64,000 nt of DNA from Tupaia tana. Taxonomy: Eukaryota > Chordata > Mammalia > Scandentia > Tupaiidae. Below are positions 21,976 through 31,970 of the stretch, in pieces. Each line of letters starts with the position of its first letter. Positions within the stretch are counted from its first letter, which is position 1. The position numbers and the translations under genes are program-made. The notes below the pieces were generated by a model. It saw only the letters and a list, made by a program, of their open reading frames with translations. It did not search any database and was not told where the DNA came from. Where the stretch lies: the NCBI GenBank assembly GCA_026018925.1, contig JAKSZU010000016.1:4508940-4572939 (forward strand). Direction: 5' to 3'.

Positions 21976-22194
21976 GCTTTTTTACTTTTCAAAAAACTCT
22001 ACCTTTTGCTAAGTTGCATGCCCTCTGGGGTATTTGTAGATACATAATTAGGTAGAGACAGGAAGGCAGAGCGGGGGAGGGAAAGGAGGAAGCGCCCCAC
22101 ATAGGCATGGTCACACCACATTCCCTTCTTCACCTCTTCCTCTTTTTGTTACAGAACTCAAATCAGGTTCATTTGCCCAAGCGCTATATAACCA

Positions 22195-22500
22195 AGCCAT
22201 AGGCACATGGTGTGATGAAGAAAAGTACAGCTTTATTGCAGAGCCCAAAGCAAGGAGAACGGGTAGCTCACGCTGAAAAGACCCGGTCTCCCCGAGATGT
22301 TCTCCACATGCCTTTTTAAGGGCAAAATTAGGGGCAGAGGTCCCAGGCGCATGATCAGTTCAGTGATTGGTTCAAGAGGGAGTGATCATCTCATGGGCAT
22401 TCTTGATTGGTGAGGCCTTAGACAATCAAATTCCTCTTCAGGTGTCTGGAGCCATTCAGCCTGGAGTCTTTGAGCTCACAACCAGCAGTTTCCAGCCATA
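22195..22500 (-). mobile_element. Possible LTR fragment (reverse)
   Basis: On minus, AATAAAGCTGTACTTTTC (polyadenylation-like) lies near 22215-22240, preceded by short CCAAT-like motifs (GATTGGTTC, TTGATTGGTG) at 22370-22420. This layout fits the U3-R of a retroviral LTR in reverse. No ends or TSD could be fixed. Confidence 0.3.
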
Positions 22501-22535
22501 AAACATCTTACATATTGAAATGAAAACCTTATCTT

Positions 22536-22775
22536 GGGGACCAGCAGATGGCATGGTGGTTAAGGCTCTGGACACTCCCACATGGCCAACCACGGTTAGA
22601 GTCTTGGACCTGATGGCTTGCTTTCTCACTTTGCCTCTTTCTTTCTCTCTCTCTCGTCTCTCTCTCTGTCTGTCTGTGTCTCTCTCTGGTCAAATTAAAA
22701 TGAAAGGAATGAATCAATAAAATTAAATAAATAATTCTTAAAAAAATAAAGGAGAAAAAATTAAAAAAACAAAAG
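22536..22775 (+). mobile_element. Short t-SINE with 14-bp TSD
   Basis: GGGGACCAGCAGATGGCATGG, a damaged B box GGTTAGAGTC, GATGGCTTGCTTTCTCAC, CTCTGGTCAAATTAAAATGA and the tail AATAATTCTTAAAAAAATAAAGG. TSD GAAAACCTTATCTT at 22522-22535 and 22776-22789 is perfect. Confidence 0.95.
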
Positions 22776-22964
22776 GAAAACCTTATCTTTACTTTAAGTA
22801 GGAGCTTTAGAGGTGAAATGGCCCTCACTCCTGGTCCATGTTGGTCATTATCATAACCAAAGTCTGAAGACTTATTCCTTACTCTGGGCCATTACAGTGT
22901 AAATGGACTTTATATTTCAAGAACCCTAGAAAATACATTAGGGGTCCTTGCTCGGTTTCACTTT

Positions 22965-23094
22965 GGGGGTGGGGGCAAGCATGCACACATACATGCCCAG
23001 CATGTTCTCAAGCTGTTGGGTCTAGGACTTGAACTGCGTGGTTGGCCATGTGAGACCCAGCTGCCATAACTGCCAGGCCACACGCCAGCCCACT
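22965..23094 (-). mobile_element. Long t-SINE, 5' half only
   Basis: Reverse: AAGCATGCACACATACATGCC, CTAGGACTTGAACTGCG, GTTGGCCATGTGAGACCC, ending CACGCCAGCCC. The tail half is absent. Confidence 0.65.
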
Positions 23095-23179
23095 TAGGGC
23101 TGTTTTCTTCAACCTCCAATTTGTATATTGTAAGGTAATTTGACATTTTTGCTAATAACGTAAGAGGGCCCTTTTTAAT

Positions 23180-23354
23180 AAAAAAAAATGATTTTATTTA
23201 ATTTTATTTGCTTACTTCAGTTTGACCAGTGAGGGACGGAGTGAGAGGGAAAGAGAGGGAAAGTGAGAAAGCAAGCTGCCAGGTCCAGGACTTGAACGCA
23301 GTTGGCCATGTGGGAGTCCAGCACCCTTAAGTACCACACCACCTGCAAGCCCCA
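23180..23354 (-). mobile_element. Short t-SINE
   Basis: Reverse: A-run and AT-rich tail, CAGTTTGACCAGTGAGGGAC, GAAAGCAAGCTGCCAGG, CAGGACTTGAACGCAG, ending CACCTGCAAGCCCC. Imperfect TSD: AGGGCCCTTTTTAA before, AGAAGGCCATTTTTAA after. Confidence 0.88.
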
Positions 23355-23645
23355 AGAAGGCCATTTTTAAGTTATCCTTCTCAGATATTTGTGTTTGAGT
23401 TCACATTGAAGATTACAATGAAAAAGCCCCCTGGCTCTGATGCAGGAACACCGGGGCGCAAGGGTCATCAGGCCCACACCGCAGTGAAATGTGGGTTCTC
23501 GTCTCCTACCTTAGCTTCTTAGTTCAGTTCTTGGGGCGTAAGAAATCTCTGTATCTCTTGCTCTCTTCTTACCCTTAACCTCTGTTCATCCCCCTTTCTG
23601 TGAATCGCCTTTATGGAACTTAAAGTTCTTAAAACCCAGTTTCCA

Positions 23646-23878
23646 GGGCCAGCTCATGGTGTGGAGGTTAAGGCGGCTGAGTCCCACCTGTGGCTCAAGT
23701 CCTGGACCTGGTGCCTTGAAAATCACAGCAGGCGCATGTCTATGCATGCCCAAGATCCCAAGAGGGGAGCAGAGGAGCGGATTGCAGTGCGAGCATCCCT
23801 CTTTGGGGTGATTTCTCAGTTTCTCTCTGTTTCTCTCTGGTGAGTGCATGTGCTCTATAGCAAACTTAAAAAATTTCC
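23646..23878 (+). mobile_element. Long t-SINE
   Basis: GGGCCAGCTCATGGTGTGGAGG, GCTCAAGTCCTGGACC, GCATGCCCAAGATCCCAAG, GGGGTGATTTCTCAGTTTC and TGCTCTATAGCAAACTT end. Moderately diverged. Confidence 0.88.
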
Positions 23879-23879
23879 T

Positions 23880-25045
23880 AGACTCCCCCTTGGGTCCACT
23901 CTGTATTGTCGGGACCTTTCAGGGCTTCCCAGGACTTGGGTCTCTCAGCATGTCCAGGGCTTTCGTTGCTCTTTAAGAAGTGAGAATGGCCATACCCTTC
24001 AGCGTTCTCATCCCCTTGTTTACTCTCTGCACTTTCCCCGCCTTTGCAGGGGTGGTTAGTGATGTCATGCACACAGCACCTTCCCCTTTTCTCTCGAGGC
24101 TCCTGTGCGATCCGGAGAAACACAGATACCGTGCCCAGAAATTACTGCATACCGGCACACTAGCTGGACAGGTTGAGACACAAACACTGCAGTGCGAGAG
24201 GCTCCAACAGGTGGCCCTAGAACCGCGGTTCACACACGTCCTTATGTTCTATGCAGTTTAAACTTTAATTTTTAAAACTTGGAATGGTTTGACACAGAGT
24301 CAAGTCTGCTTTTCATGTAAACAAACCCAGTCTTCAAAACCCAGATAGAATTGCTGAGAGAGCATATTCAAAACACATAAAAATCGCTGGTTTTATCAGG
24401 GAAATGGCTGATGTCTTAAGGACTTTGTCTTAAGACAAATGTTGCCTTAAGTTCGAATTCTGCATATTGTGCTTAAGTTGGCGGTGTTCTACAGGTGCTG
24501 GCTGGAGCCTTGGGGTCAGGAAGACCGTTTGTCATGGTGCTGTTCTGTTTTTATAGTAGAAAGAATAGGAAGTAATTTCCGAGGCTTAATTCGATGCTTC
24601 TTATTGTAAAGCACTAGGGTGTCAGAAGGGACAAGTACTGGCAGGTGTGAGCAGTCGGACAGCTCTTGCAGTTGATAAGAGAAGGTGGGGTCCACTCTGT
24701 CCTGGACGTTGGCCTTAAGGGAAGCATCGATGTGGCGGATCGTGAGTCCCAGTGACAGCGAAGTGTCTTGAGAGGAGCTCAGGAAAGGCCACGGAATGGG
24801 AGGCCTTGCAAGCCCAGCTGCAGAGTGGAGCGTCGGAATACCACACACCGTAGGGCGAATGGGTGCGGGAAACGGGGAAACCGGAAGCGAAGAGCTTCTG
24901 CGCTTGGGTTTGGTGTAGGATGGGACGTACTTCCGCAGTGTAGGAGTTCTCGCTGACCGTGGGGCTCTGGTCTCCTTTCTCACCGTTGGAGCTTGGCTTG
25001 TCCGTAGTCAGGTGTTTTCTCACAGGGCACGCAGTGCATCCTGGG
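23880..25045. other. No gene confirmed
   Basis: Unique-looking sequence. A 155-codon minus frame (24516-24983) is open, but no protein family is recognised and no splice support is visible. Confidence 0.3.
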
Positions 25046-25049
25046 CACT

Positions 25050-25215
25050 AGAGCAGAGGCTGCATTCGGTCGACCCGAGCTCAGATTCCCGTCCTTTCTG
25101 TTGGTTGGCTGTGTGACCTTGGGCAAGTTGCTGAATGTTCAGGACACCTGTAAAATGGCAACCCCCAAGTATTTCTTGCACGGTTGGCTGTCAGGGCAAG
25201 AACGCTGTTTGGCAT
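25050..25215 (+). mobile_element. MIR SINE
   Basis: GGCTGTGTGACCTTGGGCAA and GTTGCTGAATGTTCAGGACACC, then CTGTAAAATGGCAAC, match the MIR core consensus almost exactly. This is a mammal-wide fossil. Confidence 0.9.
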
Positions 25216-25598
25216 GTGATACCACCTTGCACCCGTTAGGTCTCGTTGTTGCCACTCGTATCTGCAGAGCCTGCCCCAGAAGCCAGTGGTGGAGTTACGT
25301 TAGTAACAGCTCCTCGGACTGGTTTTCACGATCTGACTGCGCCAAATGTGTGCATCTTCACCTAATCCCCATTAGAGGCACGCGATCACATTCATATTTT
25401 TCTAGAAGTTGTCAGTTTAATATTAAAGCAATTAATAAAGACAAGGTGTGAACAGTTCTGTTAACTCATGCCTCTGCGTTAATAGGAAGCAGTTAATAGG
25501 TGTTCTGCCATAACTGGGTGTGTGTGTGAGAGACGCAGATGTTTTTCCTACAGCTTTCTCTCCTCCTGTAATCAGATCTCCGAGTAAGTGAGCCGGAC

Positions 25599-25736
25599 AG
25601 AGCCCAGGCCCCCGTGGACACCAGGCTGTCCCTGATGTGGGCGAGTCCCGTCTCCGGGGAGAGAGCCCAGGCCCCCGTGGACACCAGGCTGTCCCTGATG
25701 TGGGTGAGTCCCGTGGACACCAGGCTGTCCCGGGGC
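25599..25736. repeat. 66-bp tandem duplication (about 2.5 units)
   Basis: GAGCCCAGGCCCCCGTGGAC and CAGGCTGTCCCTGATGTGGG recur about 66 bp apart. A third shortened unit (GTGGACACCAGGCTGTCCC) follows. Confidence 0.85.
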
Positions 25737-25739
25737 TGT

Positions 25740-26295
25740 GTGGCTGTTCTGGGGCGAGCTCTGCCTCTCTCCCGCAGCTTCTGCTCAGGGTGGTGGTTCG
25801 TCCGTCATTTCTAAGGACATAAGTGAGCGTTCCGTTCCTTTGTTGGGAGCATTTTCTTTACAAGGGAGGGAAAGTTTTTCCAAACAAGGAAAAAGATGAA
25901 AGCATACTTTTTTCAGTCCTCAAATGTGATAAAGATCTCGGGGTGCAGCCTGGGGGGAGCTGAGGAACATGTGCTACTGGGTTTGAGGGGCGGAGCTGAT
26001 GGGCTTCATCTCTACTGACCCACAGTCACGAAGGCCAGGAACACAGGACTTCAGAGCGTTGCATGTCTCACATTTAAGTATTTGTGATGTGCTTTTTGGC
26101 TTGAGTCATTCTGTTCCCAAACAGTGCCCCTTTCTTACATTTGAACAGAACCTGCGGCCTCCTAAAGAACGCGGTTGTAGTCACGCAGCCCCAGGCACCC
26201 TCTCCTGAGACTCATACTTCACCCAGGACCGCCATTCCTTTCTCTTCCTTCAAAGTGACGCAGGCTAATGCATTTCCCCCCTCTTATATGTGGTT
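25740..26295. other. No gene seen
   Basis: Mixed single-copy-looking sequence. Nothing recognised. Confidence 0.35.
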
Positions 26296-26299
26296 GCTT

Positions 26300-26566
26300 T
26301 TTTTAAAAAAAAATTTTTTTTTAATTACTTATTTTATTGCCCTATCTTACGTGCACTGTCCAAGAGAGAGAGAGGGAGAGAGCAGCCCGCCCTGCAGCGG
26401 GACCTCGTACCTTTGCAGCCCTTCTGGTTTTCTCTGTCCGGTAGGGATTTGGGGCACGCATGCACATGGGACTGGTATGTTTTTCCAGCCAGTGGGGCCA
26501 GGACTTGAACCCCTGTAGGCCCCGTGGAATCCGGCTCTCCTCACCACTAGGCCATGGGGATAGCCT
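26300..26566 (-). mobile_element. Old diverged long t-SINE
   Basis: Reverse order is kept: T/A-rich end, GTCCAAGAGAGAGAGAGGG, GGGATTTGGGGCACGCATGC, CAGGACTTGAACCCCTG and CACTAGGCCATGGGGATAGCC. Old on divergence. Confidence 0.6.
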
Positions 26567-27175
26567 GAGGGCTCTAGGGCTCCCGTGCAGATGAACTCCT
26601 GGCTTCTGCTCCCCGGGGTCTCCTCTGCTCGGCTTGCTGCCAGCCTTTCCTTGGGGCGCGGTTTTACACACACCGGTCAGGAGCTCAGCCGCTGTGCCCC
26701 TGCTTACTAAGTGAGCCAGAGCTGCGTGCTGCCGGATACGGCTACACTGTCGTTCCCTCGAATATGTCCGTCACTGTCCTATGGGATCACCTAGTGAAGC
26801 TCCCAGCACCCTTAGGGGGCCGCCAGCCCCGTGGTAGACGTGAGTGAGACAGGATCCATCCCACGGTGCTGTGCCCTTCGGCGGTGCTATTACGTGAGTT
26901 GTCCACTCCTTCCATCCACGGCAGTGCTTCCGTCTGTGACGTGACGGCTGTTGAGCTTCTGCAGTCCGTCACTCTGTCCTGCCCTGCTGTTGGCCTCACT
27001 GGTCGTGTGGACACTCAGCAGGGCTTCTGCAGTCCGTCACTCTGTCCTGCCCCGCTGTTGGCCTCACTGGTCGTGTGGACACTCAGCAGGGCTTCTCAGA
27101 CTAGAGGCACCCCTGCTTTCTGAGATCTAGCGCTCAGCTCTGGATGTAGGTGAAATCAAGTCCCCTACGAAAACA
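26567..27175. other. No gene seen; contains a tandem duplication
   Basis: GC-leaning sequence. Only the 68-bp duplication (26955-27096) is clear. Confidence 0.35.
26955..27096. repeat. 68-bp tandem duplication (two units)
   Basis: GCTTCTGCAGTCCGTCACTC...GTGTGGACACTCAGCAGG is repeated at 26955 and 27023 with one substitution (CCCTGC/CCCCGC). A third start, GCTTCTCAG, lies at 27091. The near identity indicates recent origin. Confidence 0.93.
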
Positions 27176-27181
27176 GGATAG

Positions 27182-27456
27182 GGGCCCAGCATGTGGCGCA
27201 GTGGCTAAGGTGCTGGACTCCCACATGGCCCACTGCGGTTCGAGTCCTGGATCCAATGGCTTGAAACTCACTCTGGGCATGTGTGTGTATGTGTGTGTGT
27301 GCACACACACACCCAAAATCTTGAAAGGAGGATGCAGCATAAGGGGTTATGGTGTGGCCCTGCCCCAGGGGTTGAGGTTTCACTTTCCCTACCACTGGTC
27401 TCTCTCTTATCTCTTGGGTGAGCACATTTACTTATGGCAAAAAAACGTTAATAAAA
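27182..27456 (+). mobile_element. Long t-SINE
   Basis: GGGGCCCAGCATGTGGCGCAGTGG, perfect B box GGTTCGAGTCC, GTGTGTGCACACACACACCC expansion, TTGAAAGGAGGATGCAGC and TTACTTATGGCAAAAAAAC end. Confidence 0.9.
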
Positions 27457-27755
27457 GGAAAATGGGATGAAAAAGAAAAGTGTGAAATCTTCTTGGGCTG
27501 TTTCTTGTTCGTCTCAGCCGCTGGCCCCAGCCCGTCTGTATCCGTGGCATGCTCCTCGATGGCCCGCGGGGATCAGCAAGCCAGCCTGCATGCCTGCACC
27601 CCGTATGCAGAGGTGAGCGTCCACGCAGCGATGACCACTGCTCAGGAGCTTGGTGAGAGCCAGGACGTCAGTGCCGTGACTGCCTGGGGCCTGACTGCTT
27701 AGCAAGCATGGCTGCCGTGTCTACTCCGACAGTCTACTCCGAGGAGACTGCACCG

Positions 27756-27912
27756 GGGTGTAGGTTTTGCCATAGGGCATGTGTGCTTGTGTGTGTGTGT
27801 GTGGGATGGGGAGTGAGATGTCACCCTCTCGGGAGGATGGCCACACTGCAATCCCATCTTCTCCATTTTCCTCCTGGGATTTTGGGCATACATACACACA
27901 TGCCCAATGTGA

Positions 27913-27944
<32 letters not shown>

Positions 27945-28268
27945 TGCTATAGGGTGTGTGCGCTCGCCAGCCAGACAGAGACAGAAAGTGAGAAATCACC
28001 CCCCGGTGGGGTGGCCACGCTGTAATCCCTTCTCCTCCATTCTCCTCTCAGGATCTTGGGCACGCATGCAAACGTGCCCGGCTTGAGTTTTAAGCCTCTG
28101 GGTCTGGGACGTGAACCGCGGTTGACTACGTGGGAGTCCAGCGACATAGCCATTACGCTAACTGTTGGTCCCAACTCAACGTGACTTTCAAGCTGCTGGT
28201 TCTGGGTCTCAAAGCCACAGCTTGCCATGTGGGAGTCCAGCATTTTAACTGCCACACCAATGCTGGCC
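27756..28268 (-). mobile_element. Older long t-SINE split by a younger copy
   Basis: The tail-side half is at 27756-27916 (GGTTTTGCCATAGGGCATGTG, CCTGGGATTTTGGGCATAC) and the head-side half at 28177-28268 (TTTCAAGCTGCTGG, CACAGCTTGCCATGTGGGAG, ACACCAATGCTGGCCC). Between them is a younger reverse copy. Confidence 0.88.
27917..28176 (-). mobile_element. Long t-SINE nested in an older t-SINE
   Basis: Reverse and little diverged: T-run, TTTTGCTATAGGGTGTGTG, AAAGTGAGAAATCACCCCCC, GAACCGCGGTTGACTACG, ending TAACTGTTGGTCCC. TSD CAATGTGATTTT / CAACGTGACTTT (27905-27916 and 28177-28188). Confidence 0.93.
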
Positions 28269-28279
28269 CTGTGGTAGAG

Positions 28280-28530
28280 GTATTTTTAAAAGTTTATGCT
28301 AGAGAGTACATGCATGTACACATGCACATGAGAGAGAGAGACAGAAGTAGCACTCTCAACGGGGTGTCCTCGCACCCTGACCCCCTTACCCAGCCCTCCA
28401 GCCCCCCAGGATCTCGGGCACTCACATGGGCGAGCCTGCTCCAGGCAGACGCAGCCGGGCCTTCAACTGGCCTGCACACGGCTCCGGCACTCCGGTTTGT
28501 TAGGCCGCACCACTGAGCTGGCTGCTGGAG
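28280..28530 (-). mobile_element. Possible old t-SINE
   Basis: GTTTATGCTAGAGAGTACATG, GAGAGAGAGACAGAAG, CAGGATCTCGGGCACTCAC and GGCCGCACCACTGAGCTGGC follow the reverse SINE order but are highly diverged. Confidence 0.4.
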
Positions 28531-29945
28531 AGTTTGATGAGAGAGTTTCCAAGCAGAGTGAGCAGCTCGTGGCGTGCCCTTGTAGAGAGGGGCGTCAGGT
28601 GGTTATTAGGGTTCCTAACCATGAGAGAGCGACCCTGGGTCTCGGAGGAAATGTGAGCGCTCTACCCAGGCCGGCAAGGGGGCTCCTGGGAGTGCGTCTG
28701 TGTGCGAGTTTACGTTTGCAGCAGGCAGCTCGTTCTCTGGCACGCGATGGCAGGGATATGCAGTCTGCGTCTGCCCGGCTCCTCGCACGCGGGCAGACAC
28801 GCAGTGCCTCCCCCATGCTCAGCAGGTGACCTGCGGCCACCTCATCACACAGGGCCACCGCAGCCAAGGTGCGCTCGGCCGTGCTCACTCTCACGCTCAC
28901 CCCTCGCAGCGGTGTCCTGAACTTTCCAAGTGCCAGCAGCATGCGCCTTCCTGACTCAGTGCTCGCACAGCCGTCTGTCGGAGAGACTGTCAATCCCTCG
29001 TAGTTCAGGAGTCGCTGACCTTCGTGCATTTAATGCTTGGCACGCGTAGCCCTGCCGCCAGAATGGAGCCGATGCGGACGATGATGTCCTGTTCTGGGAG
29101 GAGTCCTCTGAAAATGGCCACAACCAGCTCATCTCGGGCGTCCCCTCAGAGCTGCAGGGCCTCTTTCCTAGTACGCAGGGACCTGCGGCCCACATCCGGG
29201 TCCTCGCTCGGATCTTCAGCATGGTAAGGCAGTTTTGGTGGTAACAGACACCCAACAGCATCACCACCGCGGACAGAGAAGCGGCCTCCAGCCGCTCTTG
29301 GCATGGGATTTGAGATGCAGTATATCGGCCTTAAAAATAAAGTGTAAAGCATTCATGGGCGTTTTTGGAGGTTTCTTTTAGGAATTTCTTTGAAGCTGCC
29401 AACATCATTGCATTTATTCCCGGCTTTACAGGCTTTCATCCTGGGCTTACATGGGCGTGTTAAGATGATGTGGCATTACGTGGCGTTTGGGTCTGCTTCT
29501 GTGAGTTGCATGCGGTCTGGAGACCCACGTGTACGCCACATGGTGGTGTGAGGATGAAGACAACGTTTTCATTTACAAACATACCCTCGTGGTATTTTAG
29601 ATGCGATTTGCACAGTGGGCTCCCCCTGGGATGGGCCCTGTCTGCTCACACAGAGAGGAACCCAGCAAGTCAGGAGCCCCCCTGTGGCCTGGCCGCTCTT
29701 GGAGGTTGGAATCTGGGCCAGGAAGGGGTGCCTAGCTGCCCACCTTGGCTGCCTGTTTCAACCCGTGCAGTTAGGCCTCCAGATGTTTTCTCATTTCTTG
29801 CTCAAATATTTACAAAGCCGACTTGTCCTAGGATTTTTCTCAAATGGGTCTTGGCAACAGCTAATGCTGATTAGGAGATAAGTGGTGAAACTCTTACGTT
29901 TGCTTGCATTTTAGCTGGAAAATGAGGTAATTAGGGCTACAAGTT
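28530..29945. other. Mostly unassigned, GC-rich first half
   Basis: 28560-28950 is GC- and CpG-rich with overlapping open frames. 29230-29945 is mixed. One candidate exon is listed separately. Confidence 0.3.
29062..29223 (+). CDS. Candidate 162-nt exon, unidentified
   Basis: Flanked by CTGCCGCCAG and CAGCATG|GTAAGG. The segment is 54 codons in phase 0 with no stop: NGADADDDVLFWEESSENGH, NQLISGVPSELQGLFPSTQG, PAAHIRVLARIFSM. An acidic start followed by an amphipathic end is typical of coding sequence and unusual for chance translation. An in-frame TAG lies just upstream, consistent with an exon edge. I do not recognise the protein, and the acceptor's pyrimidine tract is short. Confidence 0.3.
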
Positions 29946-29965
29946 GGTCTGGTGCATTGATTTCA

Positions 29966-30243
29966 ATTTTTTTTTAATTTTTATTTTTACATTTAATCAT
30001 TGCACCTCTTTACCGTGTACAACATGGTTTTGCCCAGCATGAATACAGTGTACATTAGTCAAATAATGATATTACCATATACATTATCATCAACAGACAA
30101 CTTTTCATTTTTGTGTCTATTAAGTGTGTTGTTTGTTCCCTGAATCCCTCCCTTCCGCCCTCAATTACTCATTCCCGTTACCTCTCCCATACTGTCTCTA
30201 GTATCTGCAGTTGCCTTCCCTGCTATTATACCTTCCAGTTCTT

Positions 30244-30276
<33 letters not shown>

Positions 30277-31242
30277 CAATTATCAGCTCATAAAGTTTTT
30301 AACAATAGGGAGCATAGATTCTATTCAGGGTTGGATTAAGGGTGGGTCTCGTGCAGTTCCACAATTGTAGGTGAGTCTCCATGGAAGACAGTTTCAGGAA
30401 AACGGTTCTGGAAAGCAGAGATGATTATCAGTTGATGTGGCACAGCATCCATCTTGTGGTTACCGGGAATGGTGTAGTGGGGATCTGCAGCGTGAGTCAT
30501 CCTCGGGTATCTGGCTTCCTTAAGAATGGTAGAGTAGTTCTTGTTTTTCCCTGAGGTAATGCAGGGCTGGTAACCATCATCTTCTCACTGTCCATAGGCA
30601 GAGATAATCCTCCTATACAATATATTTCTCAATTGGTTTAAGACAGCTAAAGTTTCTTTCTGTTGCTTGTAGTCGCAGGTTCTTAATCCTAGTTTTCGGA
30701 TTCAGTTTGCCACCTGCGGCCGGCGGCCACGCGCAGGCGCAGGCCCGGGGGCCACGCGCAGGCCCGGTGGTCATGTGTAGGCGCAGGCCCAGCGGCCACG
30801 TGCAGGCACAGGCCTGGCGGCCACACGCAGGCCCAAAGGCCACGCGTAGGCCCGGTGGCCACGCACAGGCCCGGTGGCCACGTGCTGGGCTGGCGACCAC
30901 GTGCAGGCCTGGAGGCCACGCGTAGGCGCAGGCCCGGCGGCCACGCGCAGACACGGCGGCCACGCGCTGGTCTGGCAACCACGTGCAGGCCCGGCGGCCA
31001 CACGCCAGCTCCGAGCGCGCAAATGTGCGCAGGATCCAGCGCCACCTCCCGCTCGCCCACCTGGCCCGAGAAAGGAAGGACAGCGAGCTCGGCTGGTCTG
31101 CGCCGCCGGCCTGCATCAGCGCCAAGTGCAGGACACCCCCAGCGCCGGAGAGGCAGCGGGGTCCGGGCGGTCCGGGCCACGGCACGCAAAGCAGAGCCCA
31201 GAGCCCCGGTCGCACAGGCCCAGCCCTGCGCAGGCCCGGCCC
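29966..31242 (-). mobile_element. Composite VNTR retroposon with LINE-1-like 3' end (SVA-like)
   Basis: Complete 1277-bp insertion flanked by a perfect 17-bp TSD CTGGTGCATTGATTTCA (29949-29965 and 31243-31259). On minus, 5' to 3': a GC-rich leader starting GGGCCGGGCCTGCGCAGGGC (31242 to about 31016); a VNTR of 19- and 25-bp units built on GTGGCCGCCGGGCCTGCGC (about 31015-30715); a unique AT-balanced segment (about 30714-30277); an A28 tract (30276-30249); about 280 bp with a purine/G-rich stretch and GTTGTCTGTTGATGATAATG, homologous to the L1 3' end at 61905-62050; and an A-rich tail. No ORF1 or ORF2 coding sequence is recognisable. The long minus frame over the VNTR (30613-31260) is a stop-poor repeat artefact. 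Alternative: an L1 with its coding body deleted, leaving 5'UTR and 3'UTR. Confidence 0.8.
30715..31015 (-). repeat. GC-rich VNTR inside the composite retroposon
   Basis: About 14 units of GGCCACGCGCAGGCCCGGC (plus-strand reading), 19 bp, some with a 6-bp GCGCAG insertion making 25 bp. CpG-rich and variable between units, as in SVA VNTRs or LINE-1 5'UTR monomers. Confidence 0.9.
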
Positions 31243-31259
31243 CTGGTGCATTGATTTCA

Positions 31260-31650
31260 TAAAAAAAGGTAGTTTTTTAAGGATATAAGCCTTGACTGAT
31301 TAAAAAGTTTTTTATGGGTTAAGAATTAGATTTGCTTCTGTGGGCTCAAACAAAAGTCTTTAAAGTTTCTACCTTTACTGCCCTGGGGCTGCGTGTTAAA
31401 ATACAAAACCATGACAGTGGTACATCCAGCCTCAGGGCTGCTGACGTGTCCAGACCCTGAGCGGTGGCCCTGCCTCCGTGAGCCCCAGTCACCTACTGGT
31501 CCTTTCCTCTGCACAGCCAGGGCCTCAGGGAGGGCCTCAGGGTGGGTCAGCTGCTGGGAATGTGCTTCTTTCCTTCCCACTTGTTGCTCACTTTAATAAC
31601 AAAGGACCAGGAGAGATGCATAACAGGTGGCTTCTGAGTGTGATTCTCAG
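31260..31650. other. No gene seen
   Basis: Mixed sequence with a short internal GGGCCTCAGG duplication near 31520. Nothing else recognised. Confidence 0.35.
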
Positions 31651-31654
31651 GACA

Positions 31655-31900
31655 GCTGGTCAGGGGGAGGTTCAGGCCCTGGATCCCACACTGCCAACTA
31701 CGCTGTTCCAGTCTGGACCTGGTGGCTTGAGAAAACATACCAGGTGTGCGCGCTTGTATGTCCAAAATCCTGAGAGGAGAAAGGAGGAGAAGGGACTGCA
31801 GTGTGATCACCCCCACCCCCAGGGCGGGGGGCGGTTTCCCACTTTCTCTCAATATGTCCCCGTCTATCTGTTCCTCCAGTGAACACTCTCCACCTCAAAT
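31655..31900 (+). mobile_element. Older long t-SINE
   Basis: GGACAGCTGGTCAGGGGGAGG head, GCTGTTCCAGTCTGGACC, TTGTATGTCCAAAATCCTG, GAGGAGAAGGGACTGCAG and CCAGTGAACACTC end. Confidence 0.7.
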
Positions 31901-31970
31901 GCATTGTGATTCTTGTTAGGTACAAACCAAAGTTCCAGGTTTAAAAAGTCTTTCTTGCTTTTCTTTCTTT

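Noticed and set aside
22195..22500. Complete endogenous retrovirus
   Set aside because: Only an LTR-like promoter/polyadenylation layout is visible. There is no gag, pol or env sequence in the window and no paired LTR.
24516..24983. 155-codon minus frame
   Set aside because: Reads somewhat like protein (Arg/Ser-rich start) but no family is recognised and no splice or polyadenylation support is visible. Left unassigned.
30613..31260. 215-codon minus frame rich in Ala, Gly, Arg and Pro
   Set aside because: It covers the GC-rich leader and VNTR of the retroposon. Overlapping open frames exist on both strands, as expected from stop-poor repeats.
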